Shown piece by piece: positions 1-7,135 of a stretch of 13,049 bases of DNA. Source of the stretch: Alistipes sp. GTDB taxonomy: Bacteria; Bacteroidota; Bacteroidia; Bacteroidales; Rikenellaceae. Numbering within the stretch: position 1 is the stretch's first letter; each line of letters opens with the position of its first letter. The notes below the pieces were generated by a model. It saw only the letters and a program-made list of their open reading frames with translations. It ran no database searches and was not told where the DNA came from. Position numbers and translations under genes: made by a program. The stretch spans positions 1-13,049 of the forward strand of contig JAHZDG010000043.1 in assembly GCA_019422485.1 (NCBI GenBank), in the 5' to 3' direction.

Positions 1-2
1 AA

Positions 3-446
3 GAGTTCGATCTGGAGATCAACATGAACGATGTCCGCAAGGATATTTTCTGTGCTTCGGGCCCGGGTGGACAGTCGGTCAATACGACCTATTCGGCCAT
101 TCGTCTGACCCACATTCCGACAGGGATCGTGGTGCAGTGTCAGGACCAGAAGTCGCAGCTGAAGAACTTCGACAAGGCGTTCGAAGAGTTGCGTACCCGT
201 ATCTATAACCTCGAGTACCAGAAGTATCTGGATGAAATCGCCAGCAAACGGAAAACGATGGTGTCGACCGGGGACCGCAGTGCGAAAATTCGTACCTACA
301 ACTACCCGCAGGGTCGAGTGACGGATCACCGTATCAACCTGACGCTGTATAACCTGAGTGACGTGATGGATGGCGATTTGCAGGAAATTATCGACAAGTT
401 GCAGGTGGCCGAAAATGCCGAACGCCTCAAGGAAAGCGAACAATAG
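3..446 (+). CDS. prfA: Peptide chain release factor 1, C-terminal part (5' end outside window)
   Basis: This is the last 147 codons of a class I release factor, which recognises UAA/UAG in the ribosomal A site and triggers peptide release. The frame is open from base 3, so the gene begins upstream of the window; the ATG at 24 is internal. The GGQ motif at bases 66-74 (ASGPGGQSVN) is the peptidyl-transferase-centre motif, whose Gln is normally methylated by PrmC. The following DSAIRLTHIPTG-like stretch (here YSAIRLTHIPTG) and the segment RSAKIRTYNYPQGRVTDHRI identify RF1; RF2 has a different sequence at the latter place. The PxT anticodon-like motif would lie in the missing part. The C-terminus looks normal and complete. 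pyrF follows 124 bases downstream on the same strand with no clear terminator between, so co-transcription is possible. RF1 assignment is secure. Confidence 0.96.
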   Translation, partial: EFDLEINMNDVRKDIFCASGPGGQSVNTTYSAIRLTHIPTGIVVQCQDQKSQLKNFDKAFEELRTRIYNLEYQKYLDEIASKRKTMVSTGDRSAKIRTYNYPQGRVTDHRINLTLYNLSDVMDGDLQEIIDKLQVAENAERLKESEQ

Positions 447-570
447 TCATACAACGGAATTTGGGATCGCTCGACGGAGTGTTTGGCTTCGGACTGATCG
501 TGTCGAAACCGGAGAAGATCCGTCGAAAAGGAAATTTTGTTGAAATAAGGTCAATTCTATCTAATACGAT

Positions 571-1395
571 ATGACGTCAAATCAGTTATTCGAACAGATT
601 CGTGCCAAAGGATCGTTCCTGTGCGTGGGCCTGGATACCGATCTGAATAAAATTCCGGTTCATTTGTTGAAAGAAGACGATCCGGTGTTTGCCTTTAACC
701 GGGCTATCGTGGATGCGACGGCTCCATATGCGGTTTGTTACAAACCCAATTTGGCTTTCTATGAAGACAATGGAGCCAAGGGTTGGATCAGTTTCGAAAA
801 AACGGTCCGTTACATCCGGGAAAAATATCCGGAGATCATGATTATCGCCGATGCAAAACGGGGCGATATCGGAAATACTTCGCAAATGTATGCCCGGGCT
901 TTTTATACGGAGGATCTGGTTGATGGGGTAACCTTGTCGCCTTATATGGGTCGCGATACGGTGGATCCGTTCCTGAAGTTCGAAGGGAAATGGGCGGTGT
1001 TGCTGGCCCTGACTTCCAATCCGAGTGCGGCTGATTTCGAGTTGTTGCGTCTCGAAGACGGAGGTTGCCTGTATGAAAAGGTGATTGACGTTTCGCGCGA
1101 ATGGGGCAGTGAAGAGAATATGATGTATGTGGTCGGCGCCACGCAAGCCCGGATGCTGAAAGGAATCCGGGACCTGATTCCCGATCATTTTCTGCTGGTA
1201 CCCGGCGTCGGTGCTCAGGGGGGGAGCCTCGAAGAGGTGGCCCGTTATGGTATGAATCGTCGCTGCGGTTTGTTGGTCAACTCCTCGCGGGGAATTATTT
1301 ATGCCGGTAAAGACGAGGATTTTGCTGCGGCTGCTGCCCGTGAAGCTCAGGTTTTGGCGACAAAAATGGCGGATTTATTGAAACTCTATCTGTAA
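571..1395 (+). CDS. pyrF: Orotidine 5'-phosphate decarboxylase, type 2
   Basis: The product (274 aa) decarboxylates OMP to UMP, the last step of de novo pyrimidine synthesis, in the cytoplasm. It fits the longer type 2 OMP decarboxylases (about 270 aa) rather than the roughly 230-aa type 1 form. Visible active-site elements are LDTD at residues 21-24, K58 in CYKPN, and the DAKRGD core (D94, K96, D99), which matches the family's Lys/Asp-x-Lys-x-x-Asp tetrad. The phosphate-binding part is seen in VPGVGAQGG and NSSRG near the C-terminus. The ATG at 571 gives a normal N-terminus, and no convincing -7 element is visible upstream. A strong intrinsic terminator follows at 1421. The downstream prfA-pyrF order suggests it may be read from the prfA transcript, but this is inference. 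Confidence 0.97.
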   Translation: MTSNQLFEQIRAKGSFLCVGLDTDLNKIPVHLLKEDDPVFAFNRAIVDATAPYAVCYKPNLAFYEDNGAKGWISFEKTVRYIREKYPEIMIIADAKRGDIGNTSQMYARAFYTEDLVDGVTLSPYMGRDTVDPFLKFEGKWAVLLALTSNPSAADFELLRLEDGGCLYEKVIDVSREWGSEENMMYVVGATQARMLKGIRDLIPDHFLLVPGVGAQGGSLEEVARYGMNRRCGLLVNSSRGIIYAGKDEDFAAAAAREAQVLATKMADLLKLYL

Positions 1396-1420
1396 CAAAA
1401 TAAGGGGTTTAACCCGTTTG

Positions 1421-1453
1421 AAAGACCGGTGCTGAAAGTACTGGTCTTTTTTT
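1421..1453 (+). terminator. Rho-independent terminator of pyrF
   Basis: A 13-bp stem (1421-1433 paired with 1437-1449, including two G-T pairs) closes a GAA loop and is followed by an unbroken T tract ending at 1453. It lies 25 bases after the pyrF stop codon and separates pyrF from aspA. Confidence 0.9.
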
Positions 1454-1463
1454 ATGGCGGATT

Positions 1464-1496
1464 TTTAACCAAATTGTGTTAATTTGATTAAATTTG
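1464..1496 (+). promoter_or_regulatory. Putative Bacteroidota-type promoter of aspA
   Basis: TAAATTTG at 1489-1496 matches the Bacteroidota -7 consensus TAnnTTTG in every fixed position. TTTA at 1464-1467 is a 3-of-4 match to the -33 TTTG, with a 21-bp spacer, inside the usual 19-21 range. It sits just after the pyrF terminator and predicts a start near 1503, leaving an A/T-rich leader of about 52 bases before the aspA ATG. The region is A/T-rich, so a chance match is possible. Confidence 0.5.
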
Positions 1497-1554
1497 GGCT
1501 CCATTACGGGATTTTTGTTACGAATTTAAACTTTAAAACATCAAATACTAACTC

Positions 1555-2988
1555 ATGGACATTACAAAAAAAACGTTGTCGGGCGAAACGCGTACCGAAC
1601 ACGATTTGCTGGGGAATAAAGAAATTCCCGTAGAGTACTATTTTGGGGTGCAGACCATGCGTGCTATGGAAAACTTCCACATTAGCCGTGTCCGTCTCCA
1701 CTTCTTCCCGGAATTGATTAAGGCATTCGCCATGGTCAAAGAAGCTGCCGCTTGTGCGAACCGTGACCTGGGTCTGCTGGATGGGAAGATTGCCGAAGCC
1801 ATTATTATAGCATGTCAGGAAGTGCGCGCCGGGAAATTCGACGATCATTTTGTCGTGGACATGGTGCAGGGTGGTGCCGGTACCTCGACCAACATGAATG
1901 CGAATGAAGTGATTGCCAACCGTGCGTTGGAATTGATGGGCCATAAGAAAGGCGAATACAAATACTGCCATCCCAACAACCACGTCAATTTGTCGCAGTC
2001 GACCAACGATGCCTATCCGACGGCCGTTAAGATTGCGTTGATCAACAGCGTGGAAAAGATGATCTATTCACTGCAGGGGCTGGTTGAAGCTTTCCGGGCC
2101 AAAGGTACGGAATTCGCCGGGGTCATTAAGATGGGACGTACTCAGTTGCAGGATGCGGTTCCCATGACGCTGGGTCAGGAATTCGAAGCCTATGCCGCCA
2201 ACCTTGCCGAAGAAGTGGAACGTCTCAAACAGAACCTCAAACTCTTCCTGGAAGTGAACATGGGGGCTACGGCCATCGGGACGGGAATCAATGCCGATCC
2301 GGATTATTCACCTCTGTGTATCAAATATCTGCGTGAAATTACGGGGCTTCCTTTGGTGGCTGCCACCAACATGATCGAAGCTACGAACGATACCGGTGCC
2401 TTCGTAATGAACTCGTCGGCTCTCAAACGTATGGCTGTGAAGTTGTCGAAGATCTGCAACGACTTGCGTCTGCTCTCGTCGGGTCCTCGTACGGGTCTCA
2501 ACGAAATCAACTTGCCTCCCATGCAGCCCGGTTCGTCCATCATGCCGGGTAAGGTCAATCCGGTGATCCCTGAAGTGGTCAATCAGGTGGCCTTCAAGGT
2601 AATCGGGAACGACTTGACGGTAACGGTTGCTGCCGAAGCCGGTCAGTTGGAACTGAATGTCATGGAACCGATCATCGTACACAGCCTGTTCGAAAGCATT
2701 GAAATGTTGGTGAACGGGATGAATACCCTGCGTGAAAAATGCATCGTCGGCATTACAGCCAATGCAGATGTATGCCGTCGCATGGTGATGAACAGCATCG
2801 GTCTGGTAACGGCCTTGAATCCTTATCTGGGTTATGAAGTTTCGTCAGAATTGGCACAGACGGCCTTGAAAACCGGAAAAGGTATTTATGACCTGGTGCT
2901 GGAAAAGAAATTGATGAGCAAAGAAGAGCTGGATAACATCCTCTCTCCTGAAAATATGGTGAAACCGCGTAAGTTCTTGCGCAAATAA
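1555..2988 (+). CDS. aspA: Aspartate ammonia-lyase (aspartase)
   Basis: The 477-aa product catalyses reversible deamination of L-aspartate to fumarate and ammonia; in anaerobic Bacteroidales this can feed fumarate respiration to succinate. It belongs to the fumarase/aspartase superfamily, whose members are cytoplasmic homotetramers with active sites built from three subunits. The superfamily signature GSSIMPGKVN is at residues 326-335, with the catalytic serine in this mobile loop. QSTNDAYPT (148-156) and GRTQLQDAVPMTLGQEF (from residue 194) are the aspartase versions; class II fumarase has NDTFPT and GRTHLQDATP instead. Length matches E. coli AspA (478 aa). Arg codons are almost all CGT, unlike relA and xseA, suggesting high expression. 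It stands alone between its own putative promoter and a strong terminator. Fumarase activity is the main alternative, but the motifs argue against it. Confidence 0.95.
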   Translation: MDITKKTLSGETRTEHDLLGNKEIPVEYYFGVQTMRAMENFHISRVRLHFFPELIKAFAMVKEAAACANRDLGLLDGKIAEAIIIACQEVRAGKFDDHFVVDMVQGGAGTSTNMNANEVIANRALELMGHKKGEYKYCHPNNHVNLSQSTNDAYPTAVKIALINSVEKMIYSLQGLVEAFRAKGTEFAGVIKMGRTQLQDAVPMTLGQEFEAYAANLAEEVERLKQNLKLFLEVNMGATAIGTGINADPDYSPLCIKYLREITGLPLVAATNMIEATNDTGAFVMNSSALKRMAVKLSKICNDLRLLSSGPRTGLNEINLPPMQPGSSIMPGKVNPVIPEVVNQVAFKVIGNDLTVTVAAEAGQLELNVMEPIIVHSLFESIEMLVNGMNTLREKCIVGITANADVCRRMVMNSIGLVTALNPYLGYEVSSELAQTALKTGKGIYDLVLEKKLMSKEELDNILSPENMVKPRKFLRK

Positions 2989-3005
2989 GCTAAGTGATCT
3001 TTCAG

Positions 3006-3041
3006 AAAACGGGGATGTTCATCATGAACATCCCCGTTTTT
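3006..3041 (+). terminator. Rho-independent terminator of aspA
   Basis: A perfect 16-bp inverted repeat (3006-3021 with 3025-3040) closes a TCA loop, has a GC-rich core (ACGGGGATG), and ends in five T residues. It starts 18 bases after the aspA stop. The A-rich 5' side means it could also act on the opposite strand, but no minus-strand gene ends here. Confidence 0.93.
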
Positions 3042-3261
3042 GTTGGAGGGTTGGGTGAGAGGAAACGGGGAGTGCTTACATTTATGTGGAGTTCTCGGGA
3101 AAAAATGTTACTTTTAAGGCTGGCAAAACTGTTGATGTGATGATACGGATAGTGGTTCTGTAATGAACTAAATTGACGAATCGGATCGTTATACAGATAC
3201 GGAAGCTTTCTCGAAACATCCTTGAATCAATAACATGTTGAATATCTAAATATAGGGGCGT
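3042..3261. other. Intergenic region between aspA and relA
   Basis: These 220 bases lie between the aspA terminator and the relA ATG and must contain the relA promoter, as the terminator upstream is strong. I could not find a TAnnTTTG element with a properly spaced -33 box. No RNA gene, riboswitch or sizeable ORF is evident; one short open frame without an ATG start is noted under findings. Confidence 0.5.
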
Positions 3262-5448
3262 ATGGCTGTCGAAGAGAGAGAGATTAAATTGGCTCCAGCC
3301 TATTGGAAACCCTTTTTGGAGCTGGTAAAAAATACTTTTAGTGAACTGAGCTATCGGATGATCTCCGATGCTTTGGCTTTAGCGGCTGAAAAACTCGAGG
3401 GGCGTACTCGGCATGACGGTACTCCATTGGTGCTGCACTCGTTGAATACAGCCTCGATTGTTATTCAGGAGATTGGTTTGGGGCGAAATTCGACCATTTC
3501 GACCTTGCTGCATGATGTAGTGCGGTTGGGGTTGATGGAGGCTTCGGAAGTCGGTAAACGTTATGGGGATGCTTGTATCGGAATTCTTCAGGGATTGTGC
3601 AATATCTCGGACGTCGATACCAAAGAATCCGATGATCAGATCGATAATTTTCGGGAGCTGATCGTTTCCTACTCGACGGACCCTCGGGTGATTTTGATCA
3701 AGTTGGCCGATCGACTGGAGGTGATGAGGGCATTGGAGATGTTCCCTCCGGAAAAACGCAAGAAAAAATCCTGGGAAAGCTTGCATCTTTACTCTCAGAT
3801 CGCTCATAAGTTGGGGCTCTATCCCATCAAGAGCGAAATGGAGGACATCTCGCTGAAATACCTGGAACCGAAAGACTATGCTTATATCCAGAAACGGTTG
3901 GTAGATACGGCCGATGAACGTGATCAGTTCATTCAGGCTTTTGTCAAACCGATCGAAGAGAAGATGCAGCAGCAGGGCTATCGCTATCATCTGAAAAGCC
4001 GTACCAAGTCGATCTATTCGATTTGGCGGAAGATGAAGCGGATGCATATACCTTTTGAAGAGGTTTTCGACCTGTTTGCCATCCGGATTGTGATCGATTG
4101 TCCGCAGGAACAGGAGAAAGCCTTGTGTTGGGGCGTCTATTCTATTGTGACGGATTTCTATACGCCGAATCCGGATCGTATGCGAGACTGGATTTCGATT
4201 CCGAAATCGAATGGGTACGAATCGTTGCATACGACGGTGGTGACCGATACCGGCCGCTGGGTTGAGATTCAGATTCGTTCCGAACGGATGGATGAAATTG
4301 CGGAACGAGGAGTGGCGGCGCACTGGCGCTACAAAGGGGTGAAACGCGATGGTATGGGTACCGAAGAGTGGTTTGCCAAGTTGCGGGAGACCATGGAATC
4401 GGCTCAGATGGAGGGTTTGACCGATCGTTTCGATGCCAAACTGTCGTCCGGAGAAATCTTCGTTTTTACGCCCAATGGCGATTTGCGAAAAATGAACGAG
4501 GGTGCGACGGTCTTGGATTTTGCCTTTGAGATCCATTCCGGACTGGGTTCTTCCTGTGTGGGAGGGAAAATCAACCACCGGAACGTCTCTTTCAAAGAGG
4601 TGTTGCGCAACGGCGACATCGTGGAGATTCTGACCTCCAAGACCCAAAAACCCAAGGCTGACTGGTTGAATTTTGTTACGACCGGCAAAGCTCGCACGCG
4701 GATCAAGGCGTTTTTGCGAGAGGAACAGGCCAAGGCAGCGTTGTTGGGTCGGGAAGAGTTGGAGCGAAAACTCAAGAACTGGAAATTGTCCATTCCGATG
4801 GACGATGCGGTGACTTTTCTGTGCAAACATTATAAGAAGAAGACAGGGACCGAACTGTATGGCATGATCGCCCAGGAAAAAATTGGACTGGGTGAGATTA
4901 AGGAGTTGTTGCTGCGCTATCTGAATGCAGAAAACATACCGGATGAGGGAACTCGTGCGGTTAAAACGCCAGCACGGATACAGGCCGGAAGTGATGACGC
5001 GTTGGTGATCGACGAATCGCTGAGCAACATCGAATATAAACTGGCAAAATGCTGCAACCCGATTTATGGGGATGAAATTTTCGGTTTTACAACGGTCAGC
5101 AATGGGATTACCATTCACCGGATCGATTGCCCGAACGCTTTGCGTTTGAAGGAGCTGTATCCTTATCGGGTGTTGCCGGCGCGCTGGCAGAAAGAGGCGG
5201 TGACCGGATCCTTCCGTGCAACGATCCGTCTTCAGGCCGAAGATACTACGGGCTTGGTCAATAAGATCGCCGAGGTTATTAACCGGGATTTGAAGATCAA
5301 TATCCGGTCGATGAATTTGGGCTCGGCGGCCGGTGTGCTTTCGGGGCTCATCAATATCGAGGTGACCAGCACCCAGATGGTGGATATGGTGATTCACAAT
5401 CTGTTGCGGATCAAGGGCGTGCAAAAAGTTTTCCGGGTTAATAATTGA
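3262..5448 (+). CDS. relA: RelA/SpoT-family (p)ppGpp synthetase with a degenerate hydrolase domain
   Basis: A long RSH protein (728 aa) that makes the alarmone (p)ppGpp from ATP and GDP/GTP during starvation. Domains in order are HD (about 40-190), synthetase (about 235-345), TGS (about 397-458), a Cys-rich zinc-finger-like domain (C597, C598, H619, C623) and C-terminal ACT (about 649-728); the last three are ribosome/tRNA-sensing parts in this family. Synthetase residues are intact: D270, RMRD at 306-309, NGYESLHT at 317-324 and E335 in EIQIRS. The HD domain keeps H59, H84-D85 and D150, but the expected ED after HDVV is R88-L89 and the expected Asn of DRLHN is V154. Loss of these residues argues that it cannot hydrolyse ppGpp, as in E. 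coli RelA, so a separate SpoT should exist elsewhere. xseA starts 7 bases after the stop, indicating an operon. No convincing promoter is seen in the 220 bases upstream. The symbol is used in the functional sense; orthology to E. coli RelA is not claimed. Confidence 0.93.
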   Translation: MAVEEREIKLAPAYWKPFLELVKNTFSELSYRMISDALALAAEKLEGRTRHDGTPLVLHSLNTASIVIQEIGLGRNSTISTLLHDVVRLGLMEASEVGKRYGDACIGILQGLCNISDVDTKESDDQIDNFRELIVSYSTDPRVILIKLADRLEVMRALEMFPPEKRKKKSWESLHLYSQIAHKLGLYPIKSEMEDISLKYLEPKDYAYIQKRLVDTADERDQFIQAFVKPIEEKMQQQGYRYHLKSRTKSIYSIWRKMKRMHIPFEEVFDLFAIRIVIDCPQEQEKALCWGVYSIVTDFYTPNPDRMRDWISIPKSNGYESLHTTVVTDTGRWVEIQIRSERMDEIAERGVAAHWRYKGVKRDGMGTEEWFAKLRETMESAQMEGLTDRFDAKLSSGEIFVFTPNGDLRKMNEGATVLDFAFEIHSGLGSSCVGGKINHRNVSFKEVLRNGDIVEILTSKTQKPKADWLNFVTTGKARTRIKAFLREEQAKAALLGREELERKLKNWKLSIPMDDAVTFLCKHYKKKTGTELYGMIAQEKIGLGEIKELLLRYLNAENIPDEGTRAVKTPARIQAGSDDALVIDESLSNIEYKLAKCCNPIYGDEIFGFTTVSNGITIHRIDCPNALRLKELYPYRVLPARWQKEAVTGSFRATIRLQAEDTTGLVNKIAEVINRDLKINIRSMNLGSAAGVLSGLINIEVTSTQMVDMVIHNLLRIKGVQKVFRVNN

Positions 5449-5455
5449 TCGAACG

Positions 5456-6832
5456 ATGGCTGAATCCATTAGTCTGAGTCAGTTGCAGACGCTTATCAAG
5501 CAGGGAATCGATCGTGCTCATCCGCTGCCGTATTGGGTGACGGCCGAAATCAGCGAGTTGAAAGTCAACTATTCGGGTCACTGCTACCTGGAGCTGGTCG
5601 AAAAGGGTGGGACGAACCATGTGCCTCGGGCCAAAGCTTCGGCGGTGATCTGGCGGTCGACTTTTCAGATGTTGGATCCCTATTTCCGGGAGACCACGGG
5701 ACAGGCTTTGTCGGCCGGATTGAATGTTTTGGTCAAAGTGGTCGTCTCTTATCATGAACTGTACGGGCTGTCGTTGCAGATTGTCGACATTGACCCGAAC
5801 TATACGTTGGGTGATATGCAGCGTCAACGTCAGGAAACGATCGATCGGCTGAAACAGGAAGGGGTTTTCGATATGAACCGGGAAATTCCCTTGCCTTGGG
5901 TGATGCAGCGCATTGCTGTGATTTCGTCGCGCAATGCCGCCGGTTATCAGGATTTTATGCGTGAATTGGGGGCTTCTCCGTTTCGTTTCGAGGTGGAGTT
6001 GTTCGACTCGTTCATGCAGGGGGCCGGCGCGGAAGAGGCCGTGATTGCGGCGTTGGAACGGGTCGCTGAACGCTTGGAGGAATTCGATGCACTGGTGTTG
6101 ATTCGGGGTGGAGGATCCCAAAGTGATTTGGGGGCTTTCGACTCGTATCGGCTGTGTTGTCATTTGGCGCAATTTCCCTTGCCTGTTTTGACGGGGATTG
6201 GCCATGACAAGGACCAAAGCGTGGCTGACCTGGTCGCTGCCGTCTCTTTGAAAACCCCTACGGCGGTGGCCGTTTATCTGAAAGAGGAGATCGAAACCTT
6301 CGACGCCCGGTTGGATGAATTGCTCGATGCTTTGGCTTCGGAAGCGGTTTCGCTGTTGGACGTTCAAAAGCAACGTCTTCAAAACAGCGCGTTTGCCTTG
6401 CGGATGGTTTCGACGGAGATGATTCACACTCTGGAAATTCGTTTGGAACAGTTGCAAAGTTCACTGCATCGGCTGACCGGTCGTGCGGTGCAACAGGGAA
6501 TGTATCGGATGGAGGCTTATCGCACTCGGCTGCAACAGGCTGCGACCTATTATTTGGCGACGCGATCAGCCGCTTTGGGTCCGCTTTCCAAGAACTTGTC
6601 GAATGCGACACGGGACTATTTGCAGGCCCGGAAACAGGAGCTGAAATGGATGGGCGAGTTGGTGGCAGGTCAGGATCCCCGGCACATTTTGAAACGAGGT
6701 TTTGCGGTGGTGAGTTGTCAAGGGAAAGCCCTGACCGGAATTGAGGCCTTGCAGGACGGAGACCGGGTGGATATACAGTTGTATGAAGGCCGTATCGAAG
6801 CGGAAGTACGGCAAGTAATTGCGGAAAAGTAG
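5456..6832 (+). CDS. xseA: Exodeoxyribonuclease VII large subunit
   Basis: The 458-aa product is the catalytic subunit of ExoVII, which degrades single-stranded DNA from both ends to oligonucleotides and acts in repair. The N-terminal OB-fold (about 5-110) binds ssDNA and starts typically (LSQLQTLIK, LPYWVTAEIS, GHCYLEL). The nuclease domain holds D166 in AAGYQDF, R217 in RGGGSQSDL, and H250 and D253 in GHDKD; their spacing matches the residues reported as essential in E. coli XseA (D155, R205, H238, D241). A long helical region follows (about 285-400), then a C-terminal segment with ILKRGFAVV and an EGRIEAEV strand. Length is close to E. coli XseA (456 aa). It starts 7 bases after relA and ends 10 bases before xseB, so the three genes are very likely co-transcribed. 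Confidence 0.96.
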   Translation: MAESISLSQLQTLIKQGIDRAHPLPYWVTAEISELKVNYSGHCYLELVEKGGTNHVPRAKASAVIWRSTFQMLDPYFRETTGQALSAGLNVLVKVVVSYHELYGLSLQIVDIDPNYTLGDMQRQRQETIDRLKQEGVFDMNREIPLPWVMQRIAVISSRNAAGYQDFMRELGASPFRFEVELFDSFMQGAGAEEAVIAALERVAERLEEFDALVLIRGGGSQSDLGAFDSYRLCCHLAQFPLPVLTGIGHDKDQSVADLVAAVSLKTPTAVAVYLKEEIETFDARLDELLDALASEAVSLLDVQKQRLQNSAFALRMVSTEMIHTLEIRLEQLQSSLHRLTGRAVQQGMYRMEAYRTRLQQAATYYLATRSAALGPLSKNLSNATRDYLQARKQELKWMGELVAGQDPRHILKRGFAVVSCQGKALTGIEALQDGDRVDIQLYEGRIEAEVRQVIAEK

Positions 6833-6842
6833 ATTAAAAGAT

Positions 6843-7037
6843 ATGGAAAAAACAAAAGTAACGTATACGCAGGCGATCGAAGAGGTCGAGGCTATTTTGG
6901 AAAAGTTCAACAACGAACAGATGAATGTCGATGAATTGGGCGCTCAGGTTAAGCGGGCGGCAGAGTTGATCAAACTGTGCAAGGAAAAACTTCGCAAGGC
7001 CGAAAAGGAAGTTGCCGATGTCTTGGAGAAGGAGTGA
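6843..7037 (+). CDS. xseB: Exodeoxyribonuclease VII small subunit
   Basis: The 64-aa product is almost entirely helical and charged, as expected for XseB, which binds the helical part of XseA in several copies to form the ExoVII holoenzyme. Family features are the early YTQAIEEVEAILEKF helix (family pattern SYEEALxELExIVxxLE) and the later LIKLCKEKLRKAEKEV helix. The ATG at 6843 was chosen because it gives the normal XseB N-terminus; extending in frame to a TTG at 6819 would add eight residues without family similarity and overlap xseA. The gene lies 10 bases after xseA and is closed by the hairpin at 7079. Confidence 0.94.
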   Translation: MEKTKVTYTQAIEEVEAILEKFNNEQMNVDELGAQVKRAAELIKLCKEKLRKAEKEVADVLEKE

Positions 7038-7078
7038 ATTTTGACAGGCCTTTCCGCTGGCTGGCAACACTGTGATAT

Positions 7079-7115
7079 AAAAAAGAAGGACTCTATGGCA
7101 GAGTCCTTCTTTTTT
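7079..7115. terminator. Bidirectional terminator between xseB and the M28 peptidase gene
   Basis: A perfect 16-bp inverted repeat (7079-7094 with 7100-7115) surrounds the loop ATGGC. Each arm has the core GAAGGACTCT or its complement, flanked by six A on the left and six T on the right, so either transcript would carry a stem followed by a U tract. It serves xseB on the + strand and the converging peptidase gene, whose stop is at 7136-7138, on the - strand. Confidence 0.9.
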
Positions 7116-7135
7116 ATGGGTGAGAAGATCTGGAG

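Noticed and set aside
471..526. Inverted repeat TCGACGG / CCGTCGA in the prfA-pyrF gap as a terminator or regulatory hairpin.
   Set aside because: The arms are only 7 bp, 42 bases apart, and are not followed by a T tract.
447..570. Possible small gene in the prfA-pyrF gap, where one frame is open through to the pyrF start.
   Set aside because: There is no suitable start codon, no similarity that I recognise, and prfA already has a normal C-terminus, so it is not a frameshifted extension either.
1555..2988. Class II fumarase (FumC) as an alternative identity for the aspartase.
   Set aside because: The NDAYPT and GRTQLQDAVPMTLGQEF motifs are the aspartase forms; FumC has NDTFPT and GRTHLQDATP.
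3379..5469. A 696-residue open frame on the minus strand, antisense to nearly all of relA.
   Set aside because: relA has unmistakable RSH domains on the plus strand. The antisense frame has no recognisable motif and an unnatural composition rich in His, Arg, Gln and Phe, as expected from reading biased codons backwards. The long antisense frames opposite xseA and secA were rejected for the same reason.
6819..6842. Upstream TTG start for xseB.
   Set aside because: It would add eight residues without family similarity and overlap the xseA stop; the ATG at 6843 gives a normal XseB N-terminus.
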